A stretch of 64,000 bases of DNA from Diabrotica undecimpunctata (lineage: Eukaryota; Arthropoda; Insecta; Coleoptera; Chrysomelidae), in contig NC_092806.1 in NCBI RefSeq assembly GCF_040954645.1, positions 6,510,001-6,574,000 of the forward strand, read 5' to 3'. A program made the translations under genes and the position numbers. How positions within the stretch are numbered: the stretch's first letter is position 1; every line of letters starts with the position of its first letter. Below the pieces are notes generated by a model that searched no databases, had not been told where the DNA came from, and saw only the letters and a list, made by a program, of their open reading frames with translations. Shown piece by piece: positions 48,808-60,871 of this stretch.

Positions 48808-50260
48808 CTTCTTCTTCTTCTTCTTCTTCTTCTTTATAAGCAATTTTGCTTGTTCATTGGCGGATTAATACCTCTATGGAAGGTTGTCACTCCATCTTTT
48901 GTGCGGTCGTCCGATACTCCTTTTGTCGATTGGTGACTTATCTCTTGTTATTTTGACGACACGGTCTCCTAAATTCTGCTTATGTGGGTATTCCATTCTT
49001 TTTTTCTATTTTGTGTCTATTCTATTATACACTGTACGTTACATTTTCTTCTACTGTCCACACTTTTCTTTCGATCTTTCATCGTATGTCCTGTAATTCT
49101 TCTCAGTACTCTCATCTCTGTCGTTTCCAGTAGCCTTTGAGTTGTGGCTGTGTTGAGTCTTGTTTCTGAGGCATATGTCATTATTCGTCTTACACTGGCT
49201 TTATAAATTCTTGACTTCATCTCAGTATTTATGTGTCTGTTTCACCATAGAGTGTTATTAAGGCATCCTGCCAATATATTTGCCTTTTGTACTTAATCAC
49301 CCACTTCTTTGTTTAGGTGTCACTTGTTCAATACTGATGCCATCAATTTCTATTTTACATTTGGTTGGTTCTTTGCTTATTACTATTGTTTAAGTTTTCT
49401 GTGATGAGATTCTTATATTAAACTTTTTTGCTTTTATGTTAAATCTGTAGACCAGTAATTGCAGACTATCTTTATCTTAAGCTATCAATATTGCATCTTC
49501 TACGTAACAAAGTATTTTTATTTCTTTGTTTCCCATTCTGCATCCTCTTCCTTTGTTAATACTTTTATATATTATTAAATTGAAGAGCATGAGGCTCAGT
49601 GAGTCCCTTTGTCTTATTCCGCTGCCTATTTATATAAGTTTTGTAAATTATCCATTTATTCTGACTTTCGTTTTGTTGTTTTGGTAGTTTTCGATAGTTT
49701 TTATAATATATAGGGGAACTTGTCTCTTATACAAAAGATGGATTAAATCTTTCAGATTCAGATTTAAAGTCAATCAGACACAGAAATGCTGGTCTATTAT
49801 ACTCTAGTGATTTCTCAGTTATTTGCTTTATAACTAATATTTGATACGTACACGATCTTCCACTACGAAAACCCTGTTGTTCATCTGCTAAACTTATCCT
49901 CTAATGCCTTAGAAATTGTAAAGTTTTAGTTGTAAGTTTTAGCGTAGTATTTAACAAGTTTATACCTCTGTAGTTTTCGGGTTGTTTTTATTTATCGTTT
50001 TTATAATAGTTCTGTATTTTATTTTATTCTCTCTTGTTAATTGTTCTGTCATTGCTGCTGCATAATGTTTCAGTTATTCGTTTGGTATCCCATCTTTACC
50101 TGCTGCTTTTCTGCTCTTCCGATTTTTAATTATTTTACGAACTTTCTGTACATTTATATTAAGTTCTTCATTTGTGGTAATTTCTGGTGTTTCCGATTTT
50201 AACATCGTTCGTTCTTCCTCTGCATAGAGAACGTTTAGGTAGGCAATCCACGTATTCTTT
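48808..50260 (-). pseudogene. LINE (family 2), antisense, heavily decayed
   Basis: The (CTT)n at 48808-48833 is the (GAA)n tail on the minus strand. Upstream come KSPIDKRSIGRPHKRWSDNL (about 48870-48940), IMTYASETRLNTATTQRLLE (about 49140), LADEQQGFRSGRSC (about 49860), NYRGINLL (about 49970) and KAAGKDGIPNE (about 50090). YLNVLYAEEERT lies near 50220. This is the family seen intact in order at 14341-15836. Almost every block is in a different frame, so this copy is older. Confidence 0.75.
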
Positions 50261-50289
50261 TCTATATCTATATCAAATAAAAATAGTTG

Positions 50290-50590
50290 ATATCACAAAA
50301 ATCAAGCATATCAGAAATGATTACATAAGGTGAATTGAAGCAGGAACCGATAGAATCTAAAATCAAAAGAAGAAAATAAATCTGATTTGGGCATATTATT
50401 AGGATGAAACAGAGCAGACTAGAAGAGGTAATTGAATCCAAGAGATACGATACAAAAGAAAGGAAAGTCCAAGGATGGGATGATTGAAACAATCACTGAA
50501 AATGGGCGGAGAAAAAGGAAAATCAGTTCAACAAATGACGGAACTAGCTAGGGATAAAAGTTGGAACATTTTGAATTTCCTGCCTAAGAT
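50290..50590 (+). pseudogene. C-terminal fragment of a further LINE, plus strand
   Basis: The frame IKRRKINLIWAYY, ESPRMG, MGGEKGKSVQQMTELARDK resembles the common GHVMRM...GRPRxTW...IGGEKGKT C-terminal end of an insect LINE. It is oriented opposite to the neighbouring LINE and begins close to that element's 5' end. Short and diverged. Confidence 0.5.
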
Positions 50591-51200
50591 TCAGTATATC
50601 TGTTTATAATTTCCCGCCTCAACTTTAGAACCTACATTTTAGTTCCCGATTCCGAACTTATTTGGCGCTAGAAACTCTCTCCCCACTTTTTCTCCGGTTA
50701 CTCTTTTACCCTTACCTTACTAGGGGGAGTATATACTCTGTCTAGAGGTAGGTGATTTGTGGGCCTACGTAGGACATAACATATCCCAATACCAGAGATA
50801 TGACTTCCAAAAACTTATCTTTATTTACCTAAAATCTCACACGATTAAATCCTAATCTTAAACCGCTACATCGAAAGGTGGAACCCGTCCCTGGTGTACT
50901 GCCACATAATTTCTTGCTCGAAAATAAATGTTGGTCGACCCTAGTTATGCCTTACTTTTGTGGAACTGACAGCTCTCAATTTATATAACACGCACTTTGA
51001 AAAACTTTTTAACATTTTTCTACATTTTTCGCCCCTTATAACCACAGGCTCGTCAATTCTCATCAACAGTTTAATGTATTTAATTTTGGTAAATAAACCG
51101 TCATAAATACAATATTAAAACTATGAAAATACGACGTTTGAATATACATATAACGAAACTTTATAAAATTACATATTATTTCATAAGCATTGATATTATA
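50591..51200. other. Unassigned spacer
   Basis: No recognisable gene. It ends at the TA that flanks the mariner-like element at 51201. Confidence 0.4.
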
Positions 51201-51719
51201 CAGTGCGTTCCAACGGAAATTTGACCCCCCAGAAACTTAGAAACCAATATTTTCTTCAAAATTAAACAAAAAGAAACGTAAATTTGTATTAAAATGGGAA
51301 CGAATTTTATGCTCTCAAATGCAATCCCTTACTGCCTCGCATCAACCCCCAGTTTTTTAAATAGCAAGTGGGGTCAAGCGGCTCATCATTTGAATCGATT
51401 ATTGTGTAAAGGGTATAAGTCCACAATATTTAGTTTTGAGAAAAACGAAAAAAAAACTATCTAGTTTAGAAGCTGGATGACCTATCAAATTTTGTTCTAC
51501 ATATGAAATGTAGAAGGAAACTAGTAGAGTGACATGAGATACATCAAATTTGGTTTTGAAAAATATTAAGGCCAAAAGGGCGTTTTTAAGGACTGGGACT
51601 TGTTTCCTTTATAAAATCAATAAATAAAAGACAAAATAATGTGCTGCCCTACAGGTAATAATTATTAATTTATTTTTAAAAACAAGACCTAAAGTACATC
51701 TTAGACTTAGAACTTAAAA

Positions 51720-54685
51720 AAACGAATCACTATCATATTCTTCATTGGTCGTCGGCCAGTACTTAAATTGCTCAAAAAATTCTTTATCTTCTTCGGTAAT
51801 GTAAGTCAAGACTTTCATAAGATCACCCACTTTTTTGTCCTTGATTGGCACTTTTCATTCGTAAGCCTTTTTATTTGGACACGAAGTAGATGCAACATTT
51901 TTTTTGACAAATTAAATTTGGATGAAACAAATCCATGTATGAACTCTAATACTGTTATAACTGCGGGGGTCTCACTTGCATAAGTTAAGTGTTTATATTT
52001 TGATATGGCAAAATTTTCTTTAATGGTATTTCTATTCATGACGAGCTTCTTCTTCTTCATGTGCCTTGTCCGTTCCGAACGTTGGCAATTAACATGGCTA
52101 TTCTGACTTTGTTTACGGCAGATCTGAATAGTTCAGCAGATGACAATCCGAACCATTGCCGCAAGTTTTGGAGCCACAAGTGTCTTCTCCTCCCTGGACC
52201 CCTTCTGCTGTCTATTTTCCCTTGAACGATCAGTTGTAGTACTCTATATTTATTATGTCTCATAACGTGACCCAAGTATTCCAACTTTCTTTTCTTTATA
52301 CTTATTCCTACCTCTCTCTCTTTACCTATCCGGCGTAGTACCTCTTCGTTGGTCACGTGCTCAGTCCAGGATATACGTAATATACGTCGGTAAGCCCACA
52401 TTTCGAAGGCCTCTACTTTTTTCATCAATGTTGCGGTCATTGTCCACGCCTCCATTCCATATAACAAAACCGGGAATACATAACATTTCAGAAGTCGAAT
52501 TTTGAGAGGTAGGGTGAGGCTTTTAGAGGTGAAAATTTGCTTCATGCTAGTGAACGATGCTCTTGCCTTTTCTACTCTTATACGTATTTCCTTCGCTTGA
52601 TCCCAATTTGAGTTAACTGTTGTTCCCAAGTAGATGTACGAATCCACGTGTTCAATTCTTTCATTGTCTAATATCAGTTGCTGTGGTGGTTGTTGGGTTT
52701 TGCTTACTAACATCCATTTGATTTTTGTGATATTTAGTCTGAGTCCGTATTGTGCACTTGTTTTTTGTATCTTACTCATTAGGCAACTCAGTTCCTCCAT
52801 GCTACTTGCTAGAATCACAGTGTGATCAGCATACCTTATGTTATTAATTATTTCTCCATTTATCTTTATGCCTTCTGTGCTTTCCTCCAGCGCTGTCTTA
52901 AAGACTTCTTCTGAGTATATATTAAAGACAATAGAAGACAAGATACAGCCCTGTCGTACCCCTTTCTTGATCTCAATTTTTTTGGTCAATGTAGATCCTA
53001 CTTTCACTTTAGCTGTTTGGCCCCAATAGAGACTCGCTATTGTTCGAATGTCTCTGTAGTCGACTTCGATCTTATGGAGAACTTCAATTATCTTTTCGTG
53101 CTTTACGTTATCGAATGCTTTTGCGTAGTCTATAAAGCATATGTACACGTCTTTGTTCATATCTTTGCAGCGCTGAATGAGTACCTGTAGACTAAAAAGT
53201 GCTTCTCTTGTCCCAAGAGAATTCCGAAACCCAAACTGCGAATCTCCAATGTTATCCTCGCATTTTTTGCTTATTCTGTTGTAAATAACCTTGGTGTATG
53301 CCTTCGAAATGTCGTTAATTAGATTTATCATCCGATGTTGATCACAAGACTTTGCTTTTGGTTTTTTCGGTATGGCAACAAAAGTTGACTCTTTTCCAGT
53401 CTTTAGGAAACTCCCCGCTGTTATCAATATTGTTAAAGAGTCTGACGAGTGAGTCTAGAAATTGACTGTTTGTTTCGCACAGCATTTTCAATACTTCCCC
53501 GTATACGTTATCGTTGCCTGGTCTTTTATTATTTTTAAGACCCTTTATAGCATTCTCCACTTCTGATTTTTGAATAGAAGGGCCAGTATCATCATTGCTC
53601 AGTGTATACCCACTAGGACGGTCATCATTAAACAGTTGTTCCAAATAAGTTTCCCAGATTCTAACTATTTTGTCGGGGTCTAGTTGTAGATTTCCATTAT
53701 CATCGCATAGCCCTTTTGATAAAATATTGTAGCTTTTCTTTGTTGTGAGTTCCTTTATCTTCTTATGCATATTGTGACAGTCGTATACCTTTTCGCACTG
53801 TTCGATTTCTTCGCATCTCTCCGAGAACCATTTCTCTTTAGTTTTTCTTATCTCAGCTCTTATTCGTCTATGGGTTTCACGGTATTTGGCAGTATCTTTA
53901 ATTTTATATATCCGTCTCTCTTCCATCATGTCAAGGATTTGACGAGCTCCTTTTTTTAAATAAGCTAGCCACCACTTTTTAAAGTCTAGAATTTCATGCG
54001 TGTCTACAACTTTAACAGTAAAATGTGGTCTCGATGATTTTACGTTTGCTATTATTGTCACCTACTGTATTGGAGTATAAACCCAATAATGGCGCCTGAG
54101 AACCCTTTTTATACAAGTCCATAATCTGTCACATGGTAGAAATGAATTCCCACGAACCGGGAAATATTGATGAATTATTTTAAATCTTTCATTCATGATA
54201 AGATTTAAGAAAAATCGAACAAGGGTATGATTTCTATTTTGGCCCCCACAAGCATCACTAAATACGTGTAGTTTAGTAATAGTTTCTGGAATTTGTTTTA
54301 TATAATCCTGCAGGAAGCTAGCTACATCATTCGCTTCGCGTTTGGCAGTGCTCTCATGGTACGTATACATAAAATGTTGCAGCATTCGTTTATATGTCAC
54401 GTATCTCAAAAACATACTGCCACTGTTTTCGTAGGTAAAACATTCACTGGCATAAATGGTAATGCCACATTTTACATCTCTCTTTTGCTTATTTATTTTT
54501 TTTTGTAAAACTTCTGTAAAAGCTTCCCTCCTCTTATGCACAAGTAATTCTGCAGCTGCTACTCTTTTTGCGGTATCATTTAGTACCCATGATTTTAATT
54601 TGACTCCTAGTTTCTCGCATGTCGAGCATACGTTCATCTGCAGTCTACCAAACCTATATTCAAAATTGTCATTGAAATGTTTCAA
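51720..54685 (-). pseudogene. DUF7869-like multi-copy protein gene (copy B), interrupted by a LINE
   Basis: The minus-strand frame from 54685 has CSTCEKLGVKLKSWVLND, KRVAAAELLVHKRREAF, KLHVFSDACGGQNRNH (about 54240), PVRGNSFLPCDRLW, a TAG stop at 54062-54064, and FTVKVVDTHEILDFKKWWLA to about 53945. After the LINE it resumes near 52047 with IKENFAISKYKHLTYASETP and LEFIHGFVSSKFNLSKK. A frame change leads to VGDLMKVLTYITEEDKEFFE, with an acidic end near 51720. The S-D-x-C-x-G-Q-N motif that copy A has lost is intact here. The N-terminal basic region is missing. The LINE, a stop and a frameshift disable it. Confidence 0.8.
52048..53939 (-). pseudogene. LINE (family 1), nearly complete reverse transcriptase, inserted in DUF7869-like gene
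   Basis: TGACGAGCT flanks it at 52039-52047 and 53940-53948 (9-bp target duplication). The (GAA)n tail lies at 52048-52056 in inverted form. The reverse transcriptase frame 53427-52057 is open for 456 codons: DSQFGFRNSLGTREALFSL, CFIDYAKAFDNVKHEKI, KKGVRQGCILSSIVFNIY, RYADHTVILA (52822-52833), LLKCYVFPVLLYGMEAWTM and LGHVMRHNKYRVLQL. The active site Y-A-D-D has become Y-A-D-H. A frameshift near 53400 separates it from an upstream frame that carries the pre-RT region (SEVENAIKGLKNNKRPGND). No endonuclease domain remains. This is the best preserved copy of its family here. Confidence 0.92.
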
Positions 54686-55099
54686 GTAGTACTAATATTT
54701 AACAAGTTTCGTCAATTCTTTATTTTCAGAGCAAACCAGTTCGTACATTTTTTACGGTTAAAGAGGAATCAATACTAATGCACACACATGTTAGAGCTAA
54801 TCGAAATAAAAAAATAAACGACTCTGGAGACAAAATGACAGAAACGATGGTGGTACCATCTTCTTTTTTATATGCTCAACAATAAATTTCCCTTATAGAC
54901 TCATTGATCTGTTAACTTTGGTTTATCAAAATGTATATCTCACTTTAAATTTGTACTGATGTAGACTTATCTTTATACAATAAGAGATTCATTTGAAAGG
55001 TATTTTTTTTGCTCTATACGACACATTTTTTTTTAATTTACAAGATAACTTAAAAAATAATTTTAGATTTAACTGTTTAATTAATTGTTTAGACATCAG

Positions 55100-55770
55100 T
55101 AATAATGAGAAACATAAATTTTCATAAAATAATCAATTAAATGTTCGAAATTACCTCCATACGATTTCCTAAAATGTAAAGCCATACATTTAATTTCTGA
55201 GGTGTTTGTGTATGTGTCTCCATGAATAAATGAGGATAACTGTTACTCCAGTAACCACAATGATGCCTATTAACTTCACCATTTAACTTAAAAGTACATT
55301 CGTCGGAAAAACACGTATTGTGAAATCAGTGTTGGTTGTTCTTTATGATTTCACTAAATTCTTCACAAAATTGAAGCCGACGATCAGGATCATCTTCGTT
55401 TAATTGATGAAGTAATCGTATTTTATAAGGATAAAATTTATGGCATTTTATAATTCGATAAACACTAGATGCTGATACACCAGATGCACGAGATAATTAT
55501 CTGCTAGACTGCCGATTATCCATTTGTAAATGACCCAATACCGATACCAACTGCTTCATTTCGCACTCGACGGTCTACTTCGTGCTTTGTGTTGTTAACA
55601 TGTCACATGTAGCTTCAATCTTATCAAGTAAATGTTTAACGTATTGGTGACTTACATTTTTTTCTGGGTGGTTCGTATTAAAGATCCTTGCCGTAGCCTT
55701 AGCACACTGATTATTTCCATAGTAGTGCCCAACCAATTCTATTCTTTTTTCACCAGAATATCCAATTTTT
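55100..55770 (-). pseudogene. Mariner-like transposase with catalytic core deleted
   Basis: On the minus strand: EKRIELVGHYYGNNQCAKAT (about 55740), HPEKNVSHQYVKHLLDKIEA, SRASGVSASSVYRIIKCHKF (helix-turn-helix, about 55470) and LHQLNEDDPDRRLQFCEEF. CFSDECTFKLNGEVNRHHC (first Asp, about 55300) and KLNVWLYILG follow. The sequence then jumps, in another frame, to the family's C-terminus (SYGGNFEHLIDYF). The segment with the second and third catalytic acids is therefore deleted near 55160. Two stops are also present. Confidence 0.8.
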
Positions 55771-56384
55771 GTTAGCCTTTACACTAATATCTTTAATTAA
55801 GTCGTTGACAAATCTCAAATCAAAGGTAACGTGGTAAACGCTAAAGAAGATAATTAGTATTTTACTATCTTTAAAAAAAAAATTCATAATGAAAAGTGAT
55901 ATTTTTACAAAAAGAAAAAAAAATATCTTCAACACAGTGGCGTGTTGATATCGATTTACAGGTTGATTGAATTATTGTATTGGAGGTCACTAAGAACATT
56001 TAATTGGTTAATTTGGTGAAATTTTATGATTTTTTTGTTATTACTGATATTCAATCAATAAATTAGTTAAATTCAAAATTATTTAAGGTTTTATGTAAAT
56101 TTAACAAAATATAGGGTCGTGTATGGGAAAAATAAGCTGGGTGTTGATGAGAGGCACTGGGGGATTACATTTGAGGGCATGAATTTTGCATGAAACTTTG
56201 AAGAAACTCTTTTCTGAGTTTTTGGGGGGTCAAATTTTCGTTGAAACACACTGTATAAGATATCTACAAATTTATTATGTAGACCTTAGTACTAATCGTT
56301 GTTTTTTGTCTGGAATTTTACAAAACAATCAAACAAATTTAAACATTTATATATTTTGCAGTATAAATATCCAGCTACGGAAAA

Positions 56385-56660
56385 ATCATGTGTCAGAGCA
56401 ACAGCGACATTATATGTTTTGCCGCATCCAGCATTTCGATCGCTGGTATCTCTCCGGGTATCTTCATTGATTGCCTCATCCCTCATTGTAGCCATAACTC
56501 CGTTAATCCATGTAGCTGGTGGCCTTCCTCATTTTCTTCTGTTGAATAGAAAATAGTCTCTTCTTGGCCATCTATGCTCTTCCAAGCACCTCATGTGCAT
56601 ATACCATTTTAACTATCTTGTCTCTATTCTTTCACTTACCCTATGTATTTGATGACTAAA
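56385..56660 (-). pseudogene. LINE 3' fragment (GRRKRGRPPTTW type)
   Basis: The minus strand reads LKWYMHMRCLEEHRWPRRD, FNRRK-stop-GRPPATWINGV, ATMRDEAINEDTRRDTSDR and NAGCGKTYNV. This is the C-terminal end of a different insect LINE from the other copies here. It abuts the right end of the mariner-like element. Confidence 0.65.
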
Positions 56661-57779
56661 AGTTGATTGGTTAAAAAGAGAGATCGGAAGGAGATTTTGG
56701 ATGGATCCATTTTGGAAGCAGGAGAAGAATGTTACCTGTTACTGACGGTAGAAGGAAGAACATTAAATCCTGATAAGTGAACAAGTGCCGGAAAATTTAA
56801 ACAGTGTAAAAGAAATTTGTTAAATTTAAGTAAACTTAATATTGAATTAAAAAAGTGATAGAAATTCTAATGTATAAATGGTGATTGGGAGAAATTGTAG
56901 TTGTTATATTTTCCAATATTGGTAAATACAAATAAGTTATTATTCATCACAGACAAGGAGATTGTTGGCAGCCCAAAGGAATTACTAAGACGTTTCATAT
57001 AGATTTCGTGTAAGGAGACCAAAGAAAGGAGTTTATCTACAGGGTTTGATAAACAAAAATCAGAATTATAAATTAGTGGTTTGTGAAAAACCAAATTGTA
57101 GAGGCATACAAATTTAAAACTGATTTGTTAGCGATTTTAAGGAAATATTGACTTCATTTTCTCTAATATTTAGAGCTCATATGTTAAATATTATGTCGTG
57201 GCCTTCAACTGACACGTGTTCGGACTACGCAATAACTTTTATTAATGACAAAAATCAAATATTACTCGTCAAATGATTGCTTTCCATATTTATTTAGGTT
57301 CAAATCTTTATTTAATATCAAAATGGATTTTTTACCTTCGTACAAAAAAACCATCAGGATGATTTAACGAACGAATTGTATATCAAGAACATTAAAAATA
57401 TTGGGAACGAACAGAAATACTTTTTATATATTTCAAGTTGACCTCAGACATTTCTGAGATGCCTGCTTTTAATATACATCAGAGGAATTTTGGGATTGTC
57501 GGTTATGAATCGCTTTGTGTAGCTCTTTATTTATATTTTGGAAGAACGTCGCCGGTGTATCGACCAGAATCATATCGGTTATATTTAGGAGACGTTTTAA
57601 GAATTTTTCATATTCTGTCAGATTTTAATATTTTATTTACAAGCTTCATTTTATTAAGTTATTTAATTTTACCAAAAATTCTTCAAGTTAAAAAATAAGG
57701 CTTCTCATTAAGACTTTTTGGTACGTTGAATATTTATTGCAAATTATTCTCTCTTAATAAACAATAAACAAGAAATATG
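56661..57779. other. Unassigned
   Basis: A frame at 57438-57698 (FNIHQRNFGIVGYESLCVAL...) has two hydrophobic segments but no family I recognise. Otherwise AT-rich. It ends at a (TA)n tract. Confidence 0.35.
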
Positions 57780-57782
<3 letters not shown>

Positions 57783-57861
<79 letters not shown>

Positions 57862-57874
57862 CATACATATATAT
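57783..57874. repeat. (TA)n microsatellite with CATA interruptions
   Basis: About 90 bp of TA/CATA repeats. The mariner-like element at 57876 is inserted at its right edge, consistent with TA target preference. Confidence 0.95.
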
Positions 57875-57875
57875 A

Positions 57876-58175
57876 CAGGGTGAGTCATGAGGAGCTTTAC
57901 ATACTTCTACCATATGTAGAGTCCCTCAGGGAGCATATCATCTAGCCACTAAAAAATGTCAACTCCTCTTCTTTATTAATTAACACGGTAATTTGTGTAA
58001 TTGACCATTTATTTCATTTTACTGTAGTGTTTATACGACTCATTTGATTTTTTTAATTTTTGCATGATACAGTACACTACTATCAAGCATTCGACTGGTA
58101 TTAGCTAAACTAAAAAATTCCAGGACTGGCTGTGGAAAAATTAATTTAGGGATTCGTATTAAATATTACACCCTG
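57876..58175 (+). repeat. Left 300-bp unit with transposon-like ends
   Basis: TA, CAGGGTGAGTC...TATTACACCCTG, TA. The length is exactly 300 bp, the same as the right-hand inverted unit. The inner end (CACCCTG) differs from the outer end beyond about 8 bp. Confidence 0.85.
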
Positions 58176-58828
58176 TATAAATTTTTTTTAAAATGCAATA
58201 AGTGATTTTCAAACTACATAAATAGCCAATGGAAACGACATATGCGACAATGTTTTCGCACTTTTATTAAATTTTTAGTGAACGATCAAATCTTACCAAA
58301 AATAGAACAACCATAATGAAGTATCAAATTATAAGGTATTAATGTAAACAAATGTTATAAATTTCAAACATTTTAATTAAGATGAGTTCCTACAACATAA
58401 TCTAATACGTAGAAAATTAACATCTTTACTGTCACTTTGTATTATCTCTACGATAAAATCAATTGTTTTTCAATTTTAAATTTTTACTCATAGATCGTAT
58501 TGGGGCATTATTTTCGATAAATAATAAATTAAATTGATTAAAAAGACAAACCTCTTGTATGTGTTAGTTTTTGTTGATTGTAAATGATTAAAATTTTATG
58601 TCAAATAATAATACATTTCATCAACTGTACTAAATAAAAATAAATCTAAAAAAGTTTAAAATGAAGGTTGGCGTTGACCGTTTGACGTTTCTTGATATTT
58701 TATACCCATTGTCATTATTGTCATTATCAATTGTTATTTATGTGTACAAGAATACATATTTCTTCTGTCATATCTACGTTAAGTACATTGTGTTAGTTTT
58801 GGTAGAGCTTTTGTTACTTTCATTCAAA

Positions 58829-59878
58829 ATGCCATATCAGTTTTCGACCACAGAATATGCAGACATAATATTTGTTTATGGATTCTGTAATGGGAATGGT
58901 AGGGCTGCTAGTAGAGAATATCGCAGGAGATTTTCTAATTGTCGAACTCCTAGTCATCCAACATTTGGGTCAGTTTTTAATTATTTGCGAGAAAATGGCA
59001 CTTTTCCTAGTGGAACAACAGAGCGACATGTAGATGAAGCGCAGGAACATGACATTATGGATGCCGTTACTATGAACCCTACAATAAGCACTAGACAAGT
59101 AAGTCGAGAACTCAATGTTACTCAATCAAAAGTAAGTAGAGTCTTACAAAAAAATAATCTATACCCATATCACATTCAAATCGTTCAGCGACTACATGCT
59201 GGAGATAAGATCGATAGGTTGGAATTTTGTAGATGGATTAACAATAATCGACCAACGCTATATAGGACACTATTTACAGATGAAGCCCAATTTACCAGAG
59301 ACGGGATAAATAATTCACGAAATTCACATGTATGGGCAGAAGAAAATCCCCATGCTATTCGAGAACGTCGTTCTCAGTTAAGGTTTTCGGTTAACATGTG
59401 GATTGGTGTCATAAATAACCAATTAGTAGGTCCTCACTTTTTTGATGGTCCTTTAACAGGGCAGGTCTATTTGAACTTTCTACAAAATATTTTGCCGAAT
59501 TTGCTTGCCAACGCGAACGTTGCTATCCGAGGGATGTATTTTCAGCATGATGGGGCACCCCCACACTTTTTACTGGCAGTGAGACAACATCTCAATAATG
59601 TTTATGGCAACAGGTAAATAGGACGTGCAGGTCCTATTTCGTGGCCTTCAAGATCCCCTGATTTCAATCCCGTTGATTACCATATTTGGGGACGATTGAA
59701 GCAACTAGTTTACGCAGTGAATATTAATAACCGACAAAAATTAATTGATAGAATTATACATTGTTGTAATACTATTAGAAACGATCCCCAGAGTATCCGT
59801 AATTCAATACGTCAATTAACAATTCGGCAACAAAAATGTGTACAGGCTGTAGGGTTCCATTTCGAAAATCTATTTTGA
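58829..59878 (+). pseudogene. Mariner-like transposase, one nonsense codon
   Basis: MPYQFSTTEYADIIFVYGFC at 58829 matches the usual family start; the in-frame upstream extension to 58661 is hydrophobic and probably untranslated. N-terminal region: TPSHPTFGSVFNYLREN and a helix-turn-helix ISTRQVSRELNVTQSKVSRV. Catalytic acids are all present: FTDEAQFTRDG, FQHDGAPPHF and RSPDFNPVDYHIWGRLK, with 36 positions between the second and third. The frame is continuous for 350 codons except TAA at 59615-59617, where family members carry Trp (N-R-W-I-G-R). The C-terminus is GFHFENLF. It is the most intact gene in the window and the element's own transposase. Confidence 0.92.
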
Positions 59879-60238
59879 ATTATTTTTATTTTGTTACCAT
59901 TATTGTATCTTTTCCAGTTTTAATTTATGGGTTTATCATAACTATGTACATATTTTTAGTGTTTTTTTAAATTGTTCTTCGTTATTGTTAGTAGTTACTG
60001 TTTTTTGTTGTGCAGTGACTCAGTTTATCATTTTAATTAAAATGTTTGAAATTTATAACATTTGTTTAAATTAATTACCTTATAATTTGATACTTCATTA
60101 TGGTTGTTCTATTTTTGGTAAGATTTGATCGTTCACTAAAAATTTAATAAAAGTGCGACAACATTGTCGCATATGTCGTTTTCATTGGCTATTTATGTAG
60201 TTTGAAAATCACTTATTGCATTTTAAAAAAAATATATA

Positions 60239-60538
60239 CAGGGTGTAATATTTAATACGAATCCCTAAATTAATTTTTCCAAGGCCAGTCCTCGAATTTT
60301 TTAGTTTAGCTAATACCAGTCGAATGCTTGATAGTAGTGTACTGTATCATGCAAAAATTAAAAAAATCAAATGAGCCGTATAAACACTACAGTAAAATGA
60401 AATAAATGGTCAATTACACAAATCACCCTGTTAATTAATAAAGAAGAGGAGTTGACATTTTTTAGTAGCCACATGATATGCTCCCTGAGGGACTCTACAT
60501 ATGGTAGAAGTATGTAAAGTTCCTCATGACTCACCCTG
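60239..60538 (-). repeat. Right 300-bp unit, inverted
   Basis: Inverted counterpart of 57876-58175: TA then CAGGGTGTAATATTTAATAC at 60239, ending GACTCACCCTG at 60538 then TA. A few single-base differences and one small indel separate the two. Confidence 0.85.
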
Positions 60539-60632
60539 TATATATTTAGATATAAATTATGGAACACTCCACTCGGTCAAAGTGGAGGAAAAAAAAGCAA
60601 ATAAGGTGGCTACTTCATCTATTTATTGAAGA

Positions 60633-60664
60633 CGTTTCGCTTTCTAATCAGAAAGCATCATCAT
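60633..60664 (-). ncRNA. Hammerhead-like hairpin, degenerate
   Basis: The minus strand reads ATGATGA, T, stem GCTTTC/GAAAGC with loop TGATTA, then GAAAC. The C of CUGANGA is replaced by A, so it is likely inactive. It lies about 200 bp from the better preserved motif at 60846. Confidence 0.35.
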
Positions 60665-60845
60665 TTCATCTAAAAAGAACAATATGAAAAACCAAACATC
60701 CATTGGATATGTGTACGTCGTACGTTGCCATGTTATATAATCCACTGGTAACTTTAAATATATTATGTAAACTAAATTGTAACCTATAACTTTTAACGGG
60801 TTTTTACCCAAATATTTAGTCGCCCAAAACATATACACCTAGACA

Positions 60846-60871
60846 CTGATGATGGAACATGATTTCCGAAA
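60846..60871 (+). ncRNA. Hammerhead-ribozyme-like core
   Basis: CTGATGA, one unpaired T, a 4-bp stem GGAA/TTCC with loop CATGAT, then GAAAA. Same layout, with the same single extra base before stem II, as the motifs at 17845 and 39488. Probably part of a Penelope-like terminal repeat; no Penelope coding sequence is adjacent. Confidence 0.45.

Larger units (their letters stand above)
51201..56253 (-). mobile_element. Mariner-like element with ~160-bp TIRs carrying two nested insertions
   Basis: CAGTGCGTTCCAACGGAAAT begins at 51201 after TA. The inverted copy (TTTTCGTTGAAACACACTG) ends at 56253 before TA. Similarity of the ends continues inward for about 160 bp, including TTTGACCCCCC, CTCAAATG and GCCTC-CATCAAC. 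Inside are a deleted mariner transposase (55100-55770), a DUF7869-like pseudogene (51720-54685) and, inside that, a LINE (52048-53939). Without the inserts the element would be around 2 kb. Confidence 0.8.
57876..60538 (+). mobile_element. Nearly intact mariner-like element with ~500-bp composite TIRs
   Basis: CAGGGTGAGTCATGAGGAGC begins at 57876 after TA. The inverted copy ends at 60538 before TA. The inverted repeats extend about 500 bp (57876-58380 and about 60045-60538) and are very similar. Each TIR contains a 300-bp outer unit (57876-58175 and 60239-60538) that starts CAGGGTG, ends CACCCTG and has TA on both sides, as if it were itself a small transposon. The centre encodes a 349-residue transposase frame with a single stop. 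Confidence 0.9.

Noticed and set aside
48349..49096. Three Phe-rich plus-strand open frames of 63-70 codons
   Set aside because: The last one overlaps the antisense LINE; the others are T-rich low complexity resembling membrane segments by composition only.
58661..58828. N-terminal hydrophobic extension of the mariner-like transposase
   Set aside because: Family members start at the MPYQFS methionine (58829). The extension looks like untranslated TIR-proximal DNA that happens to be open.
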